Position numbers and translations under genes: made by a program. A stretch of DNA of 64,000 nucleotides from Proteinivorax hydrogeniformans. Lineage in GTDB: Bacteria > Bacillota > Proteinivoracia > Proteinivoracales > Proteinivoracaceae. Within the stretch, counting starts at the first letter, position 1. Each line of letters starts with the position of its first letter. Location of the stretch: assembly GCF_040515995.1 (NCBI RefSeq), contig NZ_CP159485.1:248001-312000 (forward strand). Reading direction: 5' to 3'. The notes under the pieces are model-generated. The model saw only the letters and a program-made list of their open reading frames with translations, was not told the DNA's origin and searched no databases. This document shows, piece after piece, positions 1-9,156 of this stretch.

Positions 1-1329
1 GAAACTGGTTTTGGTAAAGTTGAAGATAAAACTTACAAAAACCATATGGCATCAGTGTTACTATATGAAGCTATAAAGGACATGAAAACAGTCGGTGTAA
101 TTAGCGAGGACCATAACAAGCAGGTGCTTGACATAGCTGAACCTATGGGACTACTAATGGGAATTGTTCCTTCAACTAACCCAACATCAACTGCTATCTA
201 TAAATCAATGATAGCGATAAAATCCAGAAATGGAATTGTGTTTTCTCCACACCCTGCAGCTCTTAAGTGCACAAAAGAAGCGGTAGACTTAATGCACAAT
301 GCAGCCGTAGAAGCTGGCGCTCCAGCTAACATTATCAGCACAATAGTAACACCATCTATCGAAGCAACAAATGAGCTGATGAAGCATGAGCATATTTCCA
401 TGATCATCGCAACTGGTGGTCCAGGTATGGTTAAGGCTTCATATAGCGCAGGCAAACCTGCTCTAGGTGTTGGCGCTGGTAACTCACCAGCATATATCGA
501 AAGAACTGCCAACATCCCAAAAGCAGTAAGTAACATTCTAGCAAGTAAAACATTTGACTATGGCACGATCTGTTCATCGGAACAGTCAATTATCGTAGAA
601 GAGTGTAACCAAGCAGCAGTAGTTGCAGAGCTAAAAAAACAAGGCGCATACTTTATGACAGCAGAAGAAACCAAGAAAGTTTGCGGTCTGTTATTTAGAA
701 ACGGTCACATCATGAACGCTAAATTTGTCGGCAGAAGCCCCCAAGTTATAGCGCAAGCTGCCCAAATTTCAATCCCTGAAAACACAAAAGTGTTAATCGG
801 CGAGCAACAAGGTGTAGGAAAAGGTTACCCACTATCTTACGAAAAACTAACCTCAGTGTTAGCTTTCTATACAGTAAAAGATTGGGTTGAGGCGTGTGAA
901 CTCAGCATTGAGCTTTTACAAAATGGTATTGGACATACCATGAGTATTCACACAGAGGATAGAGACAAGGTTATGAAGTTTGCCTCAAAACCAGCATCTC
1001 GTATCCTAGTAAATACAGGTGGAACTCAAGGATCTACAGGTGGTAGCACCGGTCTTTTACCAGCGTTTACTCTAGGGTGCGGTACATGGGGTGGAAGCTC
1101 AACCTCTGAAAACGTAAGCCCTGAGCACCTAATTAACATCAAAAGAGTTGCATATGGAATAAAAGAATGTAGCACATTAGCTTCTAGCGATTCTAGCTTT
1201 AACTATCCTGAGCTTAATAACGTAGCAAAAAGTAGCAACTGTTTTGCTAGCCCATCAATAGATACCGACAATGAAAAGGTTCTAAAGCTAGTAAATGAGC
1301 TAGTAAATGCTATGAAGGGAGTTAGCTAA
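1..1329 (+). CDS. CoA-acylating aldehyde dehydrogenase of a microcompartment (5' end outside window)
   Basis: The reading frame is open from base 1, so the gene starts before the window; 442 codons are visible against about 460-490 usual for EutE/PduP-type enzymes. The family oxidises an aldehyde to acyl-CoA with NAD inside a bacterial microcompartment. The catalytic Cys lies in GTICSSEQS (about 585-611), and the Gly-rich stretch ending in LGVGAGNSPAY fits the fold. After the dehydrogenase fold a short linker leads to a C-terminal amphipathic helix (about residues 423-442, ending VNELVNAMKGVS). This resembles the C-terminal encapsulation peptide of dehydrogenases from glycyl-radical-type compartments; that reading is inference. 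The next gene, pduL, starts one base after the stop codon. The family call is secure, the substrate is not determined. Confidence 0.93.
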   Translation, partial: ETGFGKVEDKTYKNHMASVLLYEAIKDMKTVGVISEDHNKQVLDIAEPMGLLMGIVPSTNPTSTAIYKSMIAIKSRNGIVFSPHPAALKCTKEAVDLMHNAAVEAGAPANIISTIVTPSIEATNELMKHEHISMIIATGGPGMVKASYSAGKPALGVGAGNSPAYIERTANIPKAVSNILASKTFDYGTICSSEQSIIVEECNQAAVVAELKKQGAYFMTAEETKKVCGLLFRNGHIMNAKFVGRSPQVIAQAAQISIPENTKVLIGEQQGVGKGYPLSYEKLTSVLAFYTVKDWVEACELSIELLQNGIGHTMSIHTEDRDKVMKFASKPASRILVNTGGTQGSTGGSTGLLPAFTLGCGTWGGSSTSENVSPEHLINIKRVAYGIKECSTLASSDSSFNYPELNNVAKSSNCFASPSIDTDNEKVLKLVNELVNAMKGVS

Positions 1330-1330
1330 A

Positions 1331-1987
1331 ATGGATAATCAAGAAGCTGTCTTAAAGCTATTAGAGGCAGTACAAGCGATGTCCAGCGGCAAGGAAGATA
1401 AAAGCTTAATTCCAGTTGGAGTTTCTAACCGTCATGTACACCTATCCCAAAAAGATATGGACGCTTTGTTTGGACAACGGTACCAACTGACCAAACTGAA
1501 AGATTTATCCCAGCCAGGACAATATGCTTGCAAAGAAACAGTTACCATCTGCGGACCTAAAGGGGCCATCGAAAAGGTTAGAATCTTAGGCCCAGCCCGC
1601 AAAAAAACTCAAGTAGAAGTGCTAGCCTCAGATGGCTTTAAGCTGGGGGTTACACCACAGATAAAGTTATCAGGAGACTTGCAAAACACAGATGGCATAA
1701 CACTAGTTGGTCCGAAAGGATCAGTACAAATAGAAGAAGGCTTAATAGTAGCACAAAGGCATATTCACATGAGCTGTCAGGATGCACAAAACCTTGATGT
1801 TCAAGACGGTCAAATAGTGTCAATTGAGATTGAAGGTTTAAGAGGTGGCACTTATGATAATGTGGCCATCAGAGCAACCGAGAGTTCAGCGTTAGAGTGT
1901 CACTTAGACACAGAAGAAGCAAATTCTATGGGTATCAATTCTTTATCTAAAGTTAAAATAAAAAACAAAAATTTAGGAGGAATGTAA
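1331..1987 (+). CDS. pduL: PduL-type phosphate acyltransferase of a microcompartment
   Basis: A 218-residue phosphotransacylase that moves the acyl group from CoA to phosphate, regenerating CoA inside the shell. The two PduL beta-barrel halves each carry a metal-binding His motif: SNRHVHLS near residue 33 and AQRHIHMS near residue 140. The first ~17 residues ([15 protein letters not shown]) form a predicted amphipathic helix separated by a Ser/Gly linker, as in known PduL encapsulation peptides. The gene starts one base after the aldehyde dehydrogenase stop, so the two are probably translationally coupled. It is followed after one base by a shell gene, whose ribosome binding site (GGAGGAATG) lies inside the end of pduL. 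Confidence 0.94.
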   Translation: MDNQEAVLKLLEAVQAMSSGKEDKSLIPVGVSNRHVHLSQKDMDALFGQRYQLTKLKDLSQPGQYACKETVTICGPKGAIEKVRILGPARKKTQVEVLASDGFKLGVTPQIKLSGDLQNTDGITLVGPKGSVQIEEGLIVAQRHIHMSCQDAQNLDVQDGQIVSIEIEGLRGGTYDNVAIRATESSALECHLDTEEANSMGINSLSKVKIKNKNLGGM

Positions 1988-1988
1988 A

Positions 1989-2279
1989 ATGAAGTACGAT
2001 GCATTAGGAATGGTGGAGACTAAAGGTTTAGTAGGAGCAGTTGAGGCAGCAGACGCAATGGTGAAGGCAGCAAACGTATCACTAGTAGGTAAAGAGCAAA
2101 TTGGAGCTGGACTAGTAACTGTTATGGTAAGAGGTGACGTTGGAGCTGTTAAAGCTGCAACTGATGCTGGAGCAGGAGCTGCAGAAAGAGTTGGAGAGCT
2201 AATCTCAGTTCACGTTATCCCACGCCCACACGGTGAAGTAGAAGCAATTCTTCCAGAGCAAAAAATCACAAAGGAATAA
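1989..2279 (+). CDS. Hexameric BMC-domain shell protein (PduA/EutM type)
   Basis: A 96-residue single-BMC-domain protein, the standard length for shell hexamers. It starts with the usual pattern [20 protein letters not shown] and has the [19 protein letters not shown] strand-helix and the HVIPRPH segment typical of PduA, EutM and CcmK relatives. Such hexamers tile the facets of the compartment and pass substrates through a central pore. It is the last gene of the visible operon; a strong terminator follows 26 bases after its stop. The earlier part of the locus, including the signature enzyme that would name the substrate, is outside the window. Confidence 0.95.
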   Translation: MKYDALGMVETKGLVGAVEAADAMVKAANVSLVGKEQIGAGLVTVMVRGDVGAVKAATDAGAGAAERVGELISVHVIPRPHGEVEAILPEQKITKE

Positions 2280-2304
2280 TCAATTTTAAATAAGCTAATC
2301 TTTA

Positions 2305-2345
2305 ATAACAAAACGGTGGAGATATAAACTCTGCCGTTTTGTTAT
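2305..2345 (+). terminator. Rho-independent terminator after the microcompartment operon
   Basis: A perfect 12-bp inverted repeat, ATAACAAAACGG and CCGTTTTGTTAT, separated by 17 bases. The run of T within the right arm stands in for a tail. It lies just after the shell gene. Confidence 0.8.
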
Positions 2346-2516
2346 GATATCCAAAGGTTTTTGCGTTTTAAAGCTCTACTATGTTAATGAACATTAAAAA
2401 TGTGTTAAATTTTGAACATAATTTAGTAAAATTTGTTGCAATTTTAGGGAGAAGTATATAAACTGTTAGAGTTCAAAAAATGTAATAACAAGTTAGAAAA
2501 TATGAGGAGGATATAA

Positions 2517-4626
2517 ATGAAACTAAGAGGGAAGATACTAGCAACTATACTGACAGCGGTAATACTTGTTTTTCTAGTAATCACAGGAATAAACCTTGTT
2601 AGCTCAAGGACAGTTGCACAGCAGCAGGCTACGGAAGTAGCGGAGGCTGTAGCTGAAAACTACGCTTCAGAAATTCAAGAAACCCTAAACACAGCAAAAA
2701 ATACAGCAAAGAACTTAAGTATAAATATAACTACTATGCTAAACAACGATATGGGCTGATAGGGATTTAGTTCTTCAAATGCTTCAATCAACTTTAGAGG
2801 AGTATCCACAATTAGGTGGGGCCTGGGCGGCATTTGAACCAGACGCCTTTGACGGTAAAGACCAAGACTTTGCCGGCGAGCAAAACCATGACAGCTCCGG
2901 AAGATTTATACCATATTGGTATCGAGATGGCAGCGATATAACTTATCAAACTATCGCAGATCTTGATGATGAAGAGGTAAACGACTACTATACAATCCCA
3001 ATGGAAACACAAAGGGCATTTATTACAGAGCCAACAAGCTATGAAGTAGGTGGACAAGTCCTATCTATGACATCTCTTGTTATACCTATAGAAGTTGATG
3101 GAGAAGCAATCGGTGTTGTGGGAGTTGATATCAGCTTAGACTTTTTACATACCATGATTTCTGAAATAACAATCTTTGACGAAGGTTTTGGTAGAGTGCT
3201 TTCTAACCAGGGAGTGGTTGTAGCCCACCCTGATTCAGAAAGGGTAGGACAGGTAGCCGGAGAAATTCAATCGGGATCTGAAGAGGAGCGAGAAGCATAC
3301 AGCACAGCCATCAGTCAAGGTTTATATCATTCTGACTTTGCCTACTCCGCCTCCGTAGACCAAGATGTCTTTAAGGCAATAGTGCCAATTAACATCGGGG
3401 AAACCGACACACCGTGGTCCTTTGGAACAGTAGTAACAGAAGAAGATATGTACAGCGAAGTAAATAGACAGGTTTTAATTTTAGTAGCTGTGATGCTTAT
3501 CGGACTGATAGTGTTAGCTATTATAATATTTTTCATATCCGGATATATCACAAAACCGATAGCAGTGGTATCAGACTTTGCCCAGCACATGTCTAATTTA
3601 GACATAACAGCTAGCATGCCGGACAAATATCTTAAGCGAAAAGATGAGATAGGTACACTAGCCCAAGCATTTAAAAAACTAGGGGTTAACTTAGAACACA
3701 TAATAAACGAAATGAAAAAATCATCCAAAAACTTAGCTGAATCATCAGACATGTTAAATGAGGTATCCCAGCAATCTAGCCAAGCATCTATGGAAGTTGC
3801 CAGCGCTATTGAAGGTATCGCAAACAGCACCTCAGAACAGGCTGTTCAAACCGAAAACGGAGTAAATAAAGCTCTTGACATAAGCAGCTTTATCCAGCAA
3901 ATAGTAAACTACATCGAAGATCTTAAAAACAAATCAGATCAAGTAAATAATTTAGCAATAGAGGGCAGTCAGCTGATGGAAGGCTTAACAGAAAGCACAC
4001 AAAGCAGTAAAAAATCCACTCAATTAATAGAAGAGAATATAAAGTCAACCGACACCAGCGTCGACAATATAGCTAAATCAAACATGATGATACAATCAAT
4101 TGCAGAACAAACAAACCTACTAGCGCTAAACGCTGCCATAGAGGCTGCTAGAGCTGGGGAAGCCGGCAAAGGTTTTGCAGTAGTTGCCGACGAAATAAGA
4201 AAACTAGCAGAACAGTCCAACGAGTTTGCCACAGAGATAAACAGCGTTATTTCCGACCTTCAAGCAAAATCTCACGAGACAGTAACTAACATGGAAGTTG
4301 TAGTATCAGCTGTAAAAGAGCAAACCACCAGCACAGAAGAGACCGAACATAAATTTAAGGGTATCGCCAGCTCCATAAACGACATAAACCAAAATATCGA
4401 AGAGCTAAAAAGTGCAGGACAAAACATAAACGCAGAAAAAGAACAACTAGTAGAAACGCTACAAAACCTAGCAAACATAGGCGAAAGCAACTCAGCAGCA
4501 TCTGAGGAAGTTTCCGCTTCCACAGAAGAACAATCTGCCACAATCCAAGAAGTGTCAGCATCAAGCGACCAGCTAAAAGGGTTAGTTGACACACTAAACA
4601 ACCTAATAAGCAAATTTAAGATATAA
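2517..4626 (+). pseudogene. Methyl-accepting chemotaxis protein, dCache type, with one frameshift
   Basis: Two pieces of one chemoreceptor gene. The first, 2517-2759, has a strong AGGAGG site and encodes TM1 (about residues 8-29) and the start of the extracellular domain, ending at a TGA. The second piece is open in the +1 frame from 2758 (reading DRDLVLQM) to 4626 and holds the rest of the sensor, TM2 (about 3471-3540), HAMP, and a full signalling domain with hairpin tip [20 protein letters not shown]. Removing one G from the GGG at 2753-2755 restores a continuous protein of about 702 residues. The sensor has the length and layout of a double-Cache domain. It could be a real frameshift, a slippage site or a sequencing error. 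The C-terminal residues SKFKI resemble those of two other receptors here. Confidence 0.88.
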
Positions 4627-4663
4627 AAATCAGCAGGCTGGGACATACCTAGCCAAAACAAAT

Positions 4664-4709
4664 AAAAAAGGTTTCAGTCATCGATTTTTGATGATTGGAA
4701 CCTTTTTTT
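4664..4709 (+). terminator. Terminator after the frameshifted chemoreceptor
   Basis: An imperfect long stem of about 15 bp (AAGGTTTCAGTCATC pairing with GATGATTGGAACCTT, with G-T pairs) followed by seven T. Confidence 0.75.
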
Positions 4710-4745
4710 ACTAAATAACTTGACCAACTAAAGGAAAACACATAT

Positions 4746-5682
4746 AAAAGCAATTGGCCGCGAAAACGTATAAATGTGCTTATTCTGCTTGGTCAAAGGG
4801 CATGGTCCAAATGTGCTAATTCTGTTTGGTCTGGAAATAAATGGTTTGGCAGGGCAGCACTACAGTGCTCCAGCAGAAGTCAACTGTGGTATAAAAACAA
4901 AATTACTACTAGCAATGGTTACATAATACCCTTTCCAACTTTCTGCTAACCAACTTTCCGCTGACCCTAAAGCAAACCAATAATAAACTTAAAAGCAATT
5001 GGCCGCGAAAACGTATAAATGTGCTAACTCTGCTTGGTAAAAGGGCATGTTCCAAATGTGCTAATTCTGCTTGGTCTGGAAATAAATGGTTTTGTAGGGG
5101 AGCACTACAGTGCTCCAGCAGAAGTCACTATGGTATAAAAACAATATTACTAATAGAAGTGGTTGCATAATACCCTTTTCAACTTTCTGCTAACCAACTT
5201 TCCGCTGACCCTACCCTAAAGCAGAACCAATAATAAACTTAAAAGCAAATTGGCCTCGAAAACGTATAAATGTGCTTATTCTGCTTGGTCAAAGGCATGT
5301 TCCGAATGTGCTAATTCTGCTTGGTCTGAAAAAAAATGGTTTTGTAGGGGAGCACTACAGTGCTCCAGCAGAAGTCACTGTGGTATAAAAACAATATTAC
5401 TAATAGAAGTGGTTGCATAATACCCTTTTCAACTTTCTGCTAACCAACTTTCCGCTGACCCTACCCTAAAGCAGAACCAATAATAAACTTAAAAGCAAAT
5501 TGGCCTCGAAAACGTATAAATGTGCTTATTCTGCTTGGTCAAAGGGCATGGTCCAAATGTGCTAATTCTGCTTGGTCTGGAAAGAATGTTTTTGTAGTGG
5601 AGCACTACAGTGCTCCAGCAGTAGTCACTATGGTATAAAAATAAAGTTACTACTAGCGTGGTTACATAATACTCTTTCCAAC
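4746..5682. repeat. Tandem array of four ~250-bp units with palindromic cores
   Basis: Units start at about 4746, 4991, 5241 and 5491, so the periods are 245, 250 and 250 bases; the last unit is cut short at about 5682. Each unit begins AAAAGCAA(A)TTGGCC and holds two direct copies of AAATGTGCTNATTCTGCTTGG. It then has the 18-base hairpin palindrome GGAGCACTACAGTGCTCC (5099, 5349 and 5599; the first unit has a slightly mutated arm at 4856). It closes with a doubled CCAACTTTCTGCTAA / CCAACTTTCCGCTGA. The middle units are the most alike. No open frame or gene is visible in the 1.2 kb between the two chemoreceptors. Function unknown. Confidence 0.9.
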
Positions 5683-5828
5683 GCCGCCCTTATGGGCTAG
5701 ATTCTTCGCGTGGGTCATTTTGACACTTTTCTCCATAAAATCAACAATTAGCAGGTAAAATAATGTAATATGTCGAATTTTATAATATTACACTTTTGTA
5801 ACTTTATAACTAAAAAGGGGAGCTGAAA

Positions 5829-7262
5829 ATGACCAAAAATTATCTAGAAAACTATGGAGAGTTAGTAGTGCGCACTACCATTAGGCTATGCGCCATAGCG
5901 TGCATTTTTTTAGGCCTTCAATATGGTCTTACTATGGACTATACTGTACCTAACTTAGCAATGTTGGCTATAAGTGTATCTTTAGTAGCGCTATTTCTTT
6001 ACTTTAATGCAGCTAAAAAGTTTTCCGAAAAACACGCACGAATAGTTTTAGCAGTATTTTCTATCGCCTGGCTATACTCTGCATTAATAGGTACAATTAT
6101 ATCCCTATTCTTAATAATACCTGTACTAGTCTTACTATCTTTATATCCACAAAAAAAGTTTAGGTGGGAGATTTTTATATGCCTACTTGTGGGCTATATT
6201 GTTATACTAGCTTATAATCTCCTTGGGTATAGTGATGTCTTAGACACAGCCACCGCAATTGGTGTTGGATTTTTCTATCTTACCATAGGTTATGCGCTAA
6301 ATGAGATTACCGGCATAATTAACAAACTAAGTTTAGATATAGACCAAAACGAAAAACAAATAGTAGAAAGCAAAAGTCAAATGGAAACACAGCTTCAAGA
6401 AATAGAAAATGTGCAACAAGAAACAACAAAATACATAAATGAAATAATTCCTTCCTTAAAAGAAACAGTAGATGCTACACAAGAGATAACTAAAAGCATC
6501 GATGAGCATACCCAATCAGTAGAAAGCTCATCAGAAAAAGGTAGCCAGTCTATAGATTACGTTTCTAAAGTAAATAAAAGCTCTGAAATATTAGAGTCAA
6601 AGCTAAAAGACGTATCCCAAGCAAAACAAGGGGGCGAAAAAGGTCTAAATTCCTTATCTAGAACCGCCACCAAAAGTGTAAAAGTAAAAGACAACATGTT
6701 AAACGTAGCCAAACTAACCGACGAAAAAGCAACCAAGATAACCGAAGTTTTAAATAGCATAAAAAGCATAGCAGCCCAAACCCAGATTCTATCCCTTAAC
6801 GCCTCCATCGAAGCAGCAAGGGCCGGCGAGCATGGCAAAGGCTTTTCGGTGGTAGCCGATGAAGTTGGCAAGCTAGCTGAACAAACTTCCAAATATGTTG
6901 TTGATATAGAAGCTATAACCGAAGAGTTAAACAGCAGTACCACAGAAGTAAACAAAGCAGCTAAAGCCTTAAATGCAATTGTAAACGGACAAGGCAAGCT
7001 AATCAAAGAAGTAATCGCAGACTTTCAAAATATCGACAACAGCGTGCAAGAGTCCCTAAGCGAAATGAACATAGTAGGCGAAGACTTAACAGCAGTAAAA
7101 GAAAACATAGAACATCTAAACTCTCAGTTAGAATCTATGTCTGCAGTATCCCAACAAATTGCAGCCAGCTCCCAGCAATCACTGAGCTCACTACAAGAAC
7201 AATTCACATCAATGGAAAAAATCCAAACAAAAGTAAACGAACTAGGGAAGAACAGTAGTTAA
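5829..7262 (+). CDS. Methyl-accepting chemotaxis protein with multi-pass membrane N-terminus
   Basis: A 477-residue chemoreceptor; the start is supported by AAAGGGGAGCTGAAA upstream. The first ~160 residues hold five or six hydrophobic helices with short loops and no large extracellular sensor. There is no clear HAMP domain. A long coiled coil and a full signalling domain follow, with tip sequence [20 protein letters not shown], which differs slightly from the canonical QTNLLALNA. The protein probably senses a membrane or cytoplasmic cue rather than a periplasmic ligand (inference). It precedes a HAD phosphatase gene by 70 bases on the same strand. A TGTCGAA sequence at about 5772 upstream matches the core of a Spo0A box, which is weak evidence for regulation. 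Confidence 0.92.
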   Translation: MTKNYLENYGELVVRTTIRLCAIACIFLGLQYGLTMDYTVPNLAMLAISVSLVALFLYFNAAKKFSEKHARIVLAVFSIAWLYSALIGTIISLFLIIPVLVLLSLYPQKKFRWEIFICLLVGYIVILAYNLLGYSDVLDTATAIGVGFFYLTIGYALNEITGIINKLSLDIDQNEKQIVESKSQMETQLQEIENVQQETTKYINEIIPSLKETVDATQEITKSIDEHTQSVESSSEKGSQSIDYVSKVNKSSEILESKLKDVSQAKQGGEKGLNSLSRTATKSVKVKDNMLNVAKLTDEKATKITEVLNSIKSIAAQTQILSLNASIEAARAGEHGKGFSVVADEVGKLAEQTSKYVVDIEAITEELNSSTTEVNKAAKALNAIVNGQGKLIKEVIADFQNIDNSVQESLSEMNIVGEDLTAVKENIEHLNSQLESMSAVSQQIAASSQQSLSSLQEQFTSMEKIQTKVNELGKNSS

Positions 7263-7332
7263 GCAGTAGTTGAACGGTAGTTGAACAATCGTTGAATCAT
7301 CGCTCACCAATGGGCCAAAGGAGCTAATCCTA

Positions 7333-8130
7333 ATGATAAAACTCGTTGCCATAGACTTAGATGGCACTTTGCTAAACGACAGCGGAGAAATTCATCCAAA
7401 AGATAGCGAAAAAATTCAAAAGCTAATATCCAACGGGGTTTATGTTGTTCTTGCCACCGGCCGCACATTTAAATCTGCCCAGTATATTGCCAAACAACTA
7501 AACTTAAATGTACCGATAATAACATATAACGGAGGGTTGATAAAGGACACCATCTCACAGAGAGTCATCCACTGCTCAAAAATAAACTTAGACACAGCAA
7601 AAGAAATCTTAAAGCTAGCCGAGCATCAACAAGTATATGCCCGCGCCTATGTAGATGACGTGCTGTGGGAACAAAAAGAAAACACAGACGCCAAACACTA
7701 CGCCAAAAAACACAGAATTAGCTACAAGATAAAAGGCAAGCTAAGCCAAACCTTAGACAAAGATCCATATATACTGCTATTTAAAGACAGAGAAAACCCC
7801 TCTAAAATCTATAACCTAACCAATAAACTAAAAGAGCTAAACAAAGTAACAGTTACATCATCAACACCGGACTCAGTAGAGGTAATGAGCAAGGAAACCT
7901 CCAAAGCCCATGCCCTTAAAATAATATGTAAAAAACTAAATATCCCAAAAGAAAAAACACTAGCCATCGGTAATAGCTTAAACGACTACGATATGCTATC
8001 ATGGGCAGGCACAGGAGTGGCCATGCAAAACTCAGATCAAGCACTACTTAAAATATGGGACAAAGTATCAAAGCATACAAATAACCAAGCGGGAGTATCC
8101 CGTATAATAGAAGAGTTTATTAACTTTTAA
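7333..8130 (+). CDS. Cof-type HAD-superfamily phosphatase
   Basis: A 265-residue HAD hydrolase of the Cof (IIB cap) subfamily, which dephosphorylates small sugar or cofactor phosphates in the cytosol. Motif I is DLDGTLL with nucleophile Asp8 and acid-base Asp10; motif II is the Thr in LATGRT. Motif IV reads IGNSLNDYDML, where most relatives have GDNxND, so the first metal-binding Asp is replaced by Asn while the second is kept. The start ATG at 7333 has GGAGCTAATCCT in front. It may be cotranscribed with the preceding chemoreceptor, since I see no terminator between them. Substrate unknown. Confidence 0.92.
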   Translation: MIKLVAIDLDGTLLNDSGEIHPKDSEKIQKLISNGVYVVLATGRTFKSAQYIAKQLNLNVPIITYNGGLIKDTISQRVIHCSKINLDTAKEILKLAEHQQVYARAYVDDVLWEQKENTDAKHYAKKHRISYKIKGKLSQTLDKDPYILLFKDRENPSKIYNLTNKLKELNKVTVTSSTPDSVEVMSKETSKAHALKIICKKLNIPKEKTLAIGNSLNDYDMLSWAGTGVAMQNSDQALLKIWDKVSKHTNNQAGVSRIIEEFINF

Positions 8131-8135
8131 ACTAT

Positions 8136-8190
8136 AAAAAGTGGCCGTCTCAAAACAGGGGTCTTTCCCTGAAGAGACAGCCACTTTTTT
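8136..8190. terminator. Bidirectional terminator between convergent genes
   Basis: AAAAAGTGGC and GCCACTTTTTT flank inner arms GTCTC/GAGAC. It has A and T runs on both sides, so it can serve both the HAD gene and the convergent gene that ends at 8191. Confidence 0.85.
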
Positions 8191-8796
8191 CTATTTTCTA
8201 ATCTTAACTACTACTCCAATAATAGCAGCGATAACAACAATCACTAAAGCCATAACCCAATTAAAACCGCCCTGAGAATCTTCACTATCTTCATCTACAG
8301 AGATAATCCCAACCTCGGCATCCTCATCATCAGCACTTACTGGTTCATTACTTTCTTCTTGCTCATCATCAGAGCTAACCGGTTCATCAGGGTTCTCCAC
8401 CTCATCAGGCTGAGGCTCATCAAAATCAGCTTCATCATCTTCGCCATTTTCTGAGTCCACCGTAAGCGTCCTTACAATTCCTTTTTCGTTTTCCTTTTCC
8501 CGATAACGTTCTATAACCTTTTCATCCACAAACTCAAAAGTTTTGGCATCAACATAAATTCCCTGTACTTCACCGCCATCGACAGTAAATGTTGCCTTAT
8601 AAAATCTATCCTCAGTAATAGCAGGGAAATCCACAACCCAGGCTTCCCGAGTTACAACCTCCCCGTCAAACTTCTCCTGCAATACACCATCTATTCTTTC
8701 CATAGCTTCGTCATCCGCCATTTCTATAGCAGCAAAAGCAGTAAAACTAAAAACTAAAACCAATACCAAACTAAAAATAAAACTTCGTTTAAACAT
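8191..8796 (-). CDS. Secreted acidic protein with C-terminal membrane anchor
   Basis: A 201-residue protein of unknown function. It has a clear signal peptide (MFKRSFIFSLVLVLVFSFTAFA, cut near residue 22). An extracellular part of ~85 residues follows; its segment ATFTVDGGEVQGIYVDAKT hints at a PepSY-like fold, which is a weak impression. Then comes a very acidic low-complexity linker (about 115-170, with near repeats EPVSSDDE and EPVSADDE) and a single membrane helix (about 177-197) ending in a basic tail KIRK. The layout fits a type I membrane protein displaying a domain outside the cell. The start has AGGGGTGATTA in front. The gene is alone on its strand and converges on the HAD gene. Confidence 0.8.
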   Translation of the reverse strand: MFKRSFIFSLVLVLVFSFTAFAAIEMADDEAMERIDGVLQEKFDGEVVTREAWVVDFPAITEDRFYKATFTVDGGEVQGIYVDAKTFEFVDEKVIERYREKENEKGIVRTLTVDSENGEDDEADFDEPQPDEVENPDEPVSSDDEQEESNEPVSADDEDAEVGIISVDEDSEDSQGGFNWVMALVIVVIAAIIGVVVKIRK

Positions 8797-9069
8797 TTAA
8801 TCACCCCTAAAGTTAGTTATTTACCCCTAAGACGATAAAATCAAAAAAAAGTTCCACCAAAACTGCAAATTTCATTCTTTTTTTATACCAGCAGGTCACT
8901 TTGTATGTTTTTGATATACATAAAAAACTTTTACAAAGTACTGCTTGCAATATAAGCTAGTTAAAGATATGATTAGACTACAAAGATATTTATAACTTAA
9001 AATATTAAGCCGTAGCCAGTTTTCCGCAGGTAAATTCCCACGTAAATTGAAGCCTCACTTTGTTACTAT

Positions 9070-9094
9070 ATCTGCTTTTATGCAGATTTTTTTA
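9070..9094 (+). promoter_or_regulatory. Hairpin with T-run in the leader of a chemoreceptor gene
   Basis: ATCTGC-TTTTAT-GCAGAT followed by seven T, ending 62 bases before the chemoreceptor start. It sits in the gap 8797-9156 between divergent genes, so a terminator here can only act as an attenuator on that gene. The ~200 bases before it are not clearly coding and could be a structured leader, but I could not match a riboswitch class. Confidence 0.5.
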
Positions 9095-9156
9095 TAAAAA
9101 CTAAGGTGATTATCGGTGCTAAATATTTAAGAATAAAAACAAGGAGGTTTAAGACA

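Noticed and set aside
198-536. Reverse-strand open frame inside the aldehyde dehydrogenase gene
   Set aside because: It lies wholly inside a well-supported gene on the other strand and has no recognisable domain. The same reasoning applies to the long antisense frames inside the chemoreceptors and hsd genes.
2758-2781. Separate start of a second gene at ATG 2779
   Set aside because: There is no ribosome binding site, and the frame upstream (DRDLVLQ) continues the sensor domain, so a frameshift in one gene explains it better.
4746-5682. Tandem repeats as a CRISPR array
   Set aside because: The units are ~250 bases and almost identical throughout; there are no short repeats with unique spacers and no cas genes.
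8860-9070. c-di-GMP riboswitch in the leader of the CZB chemoreceptor
   Set aside because: I looked for the conserved core of the known classes and could not find it; only a terminator-like hairpin is clear.
9106-9156. Upstream GTG as start of the CZB chemoreceptor
   Set aside because: It lacks a good ribosome binding site, while ATG 9157 has a near-perfect AAGGAGG at proper spacing.
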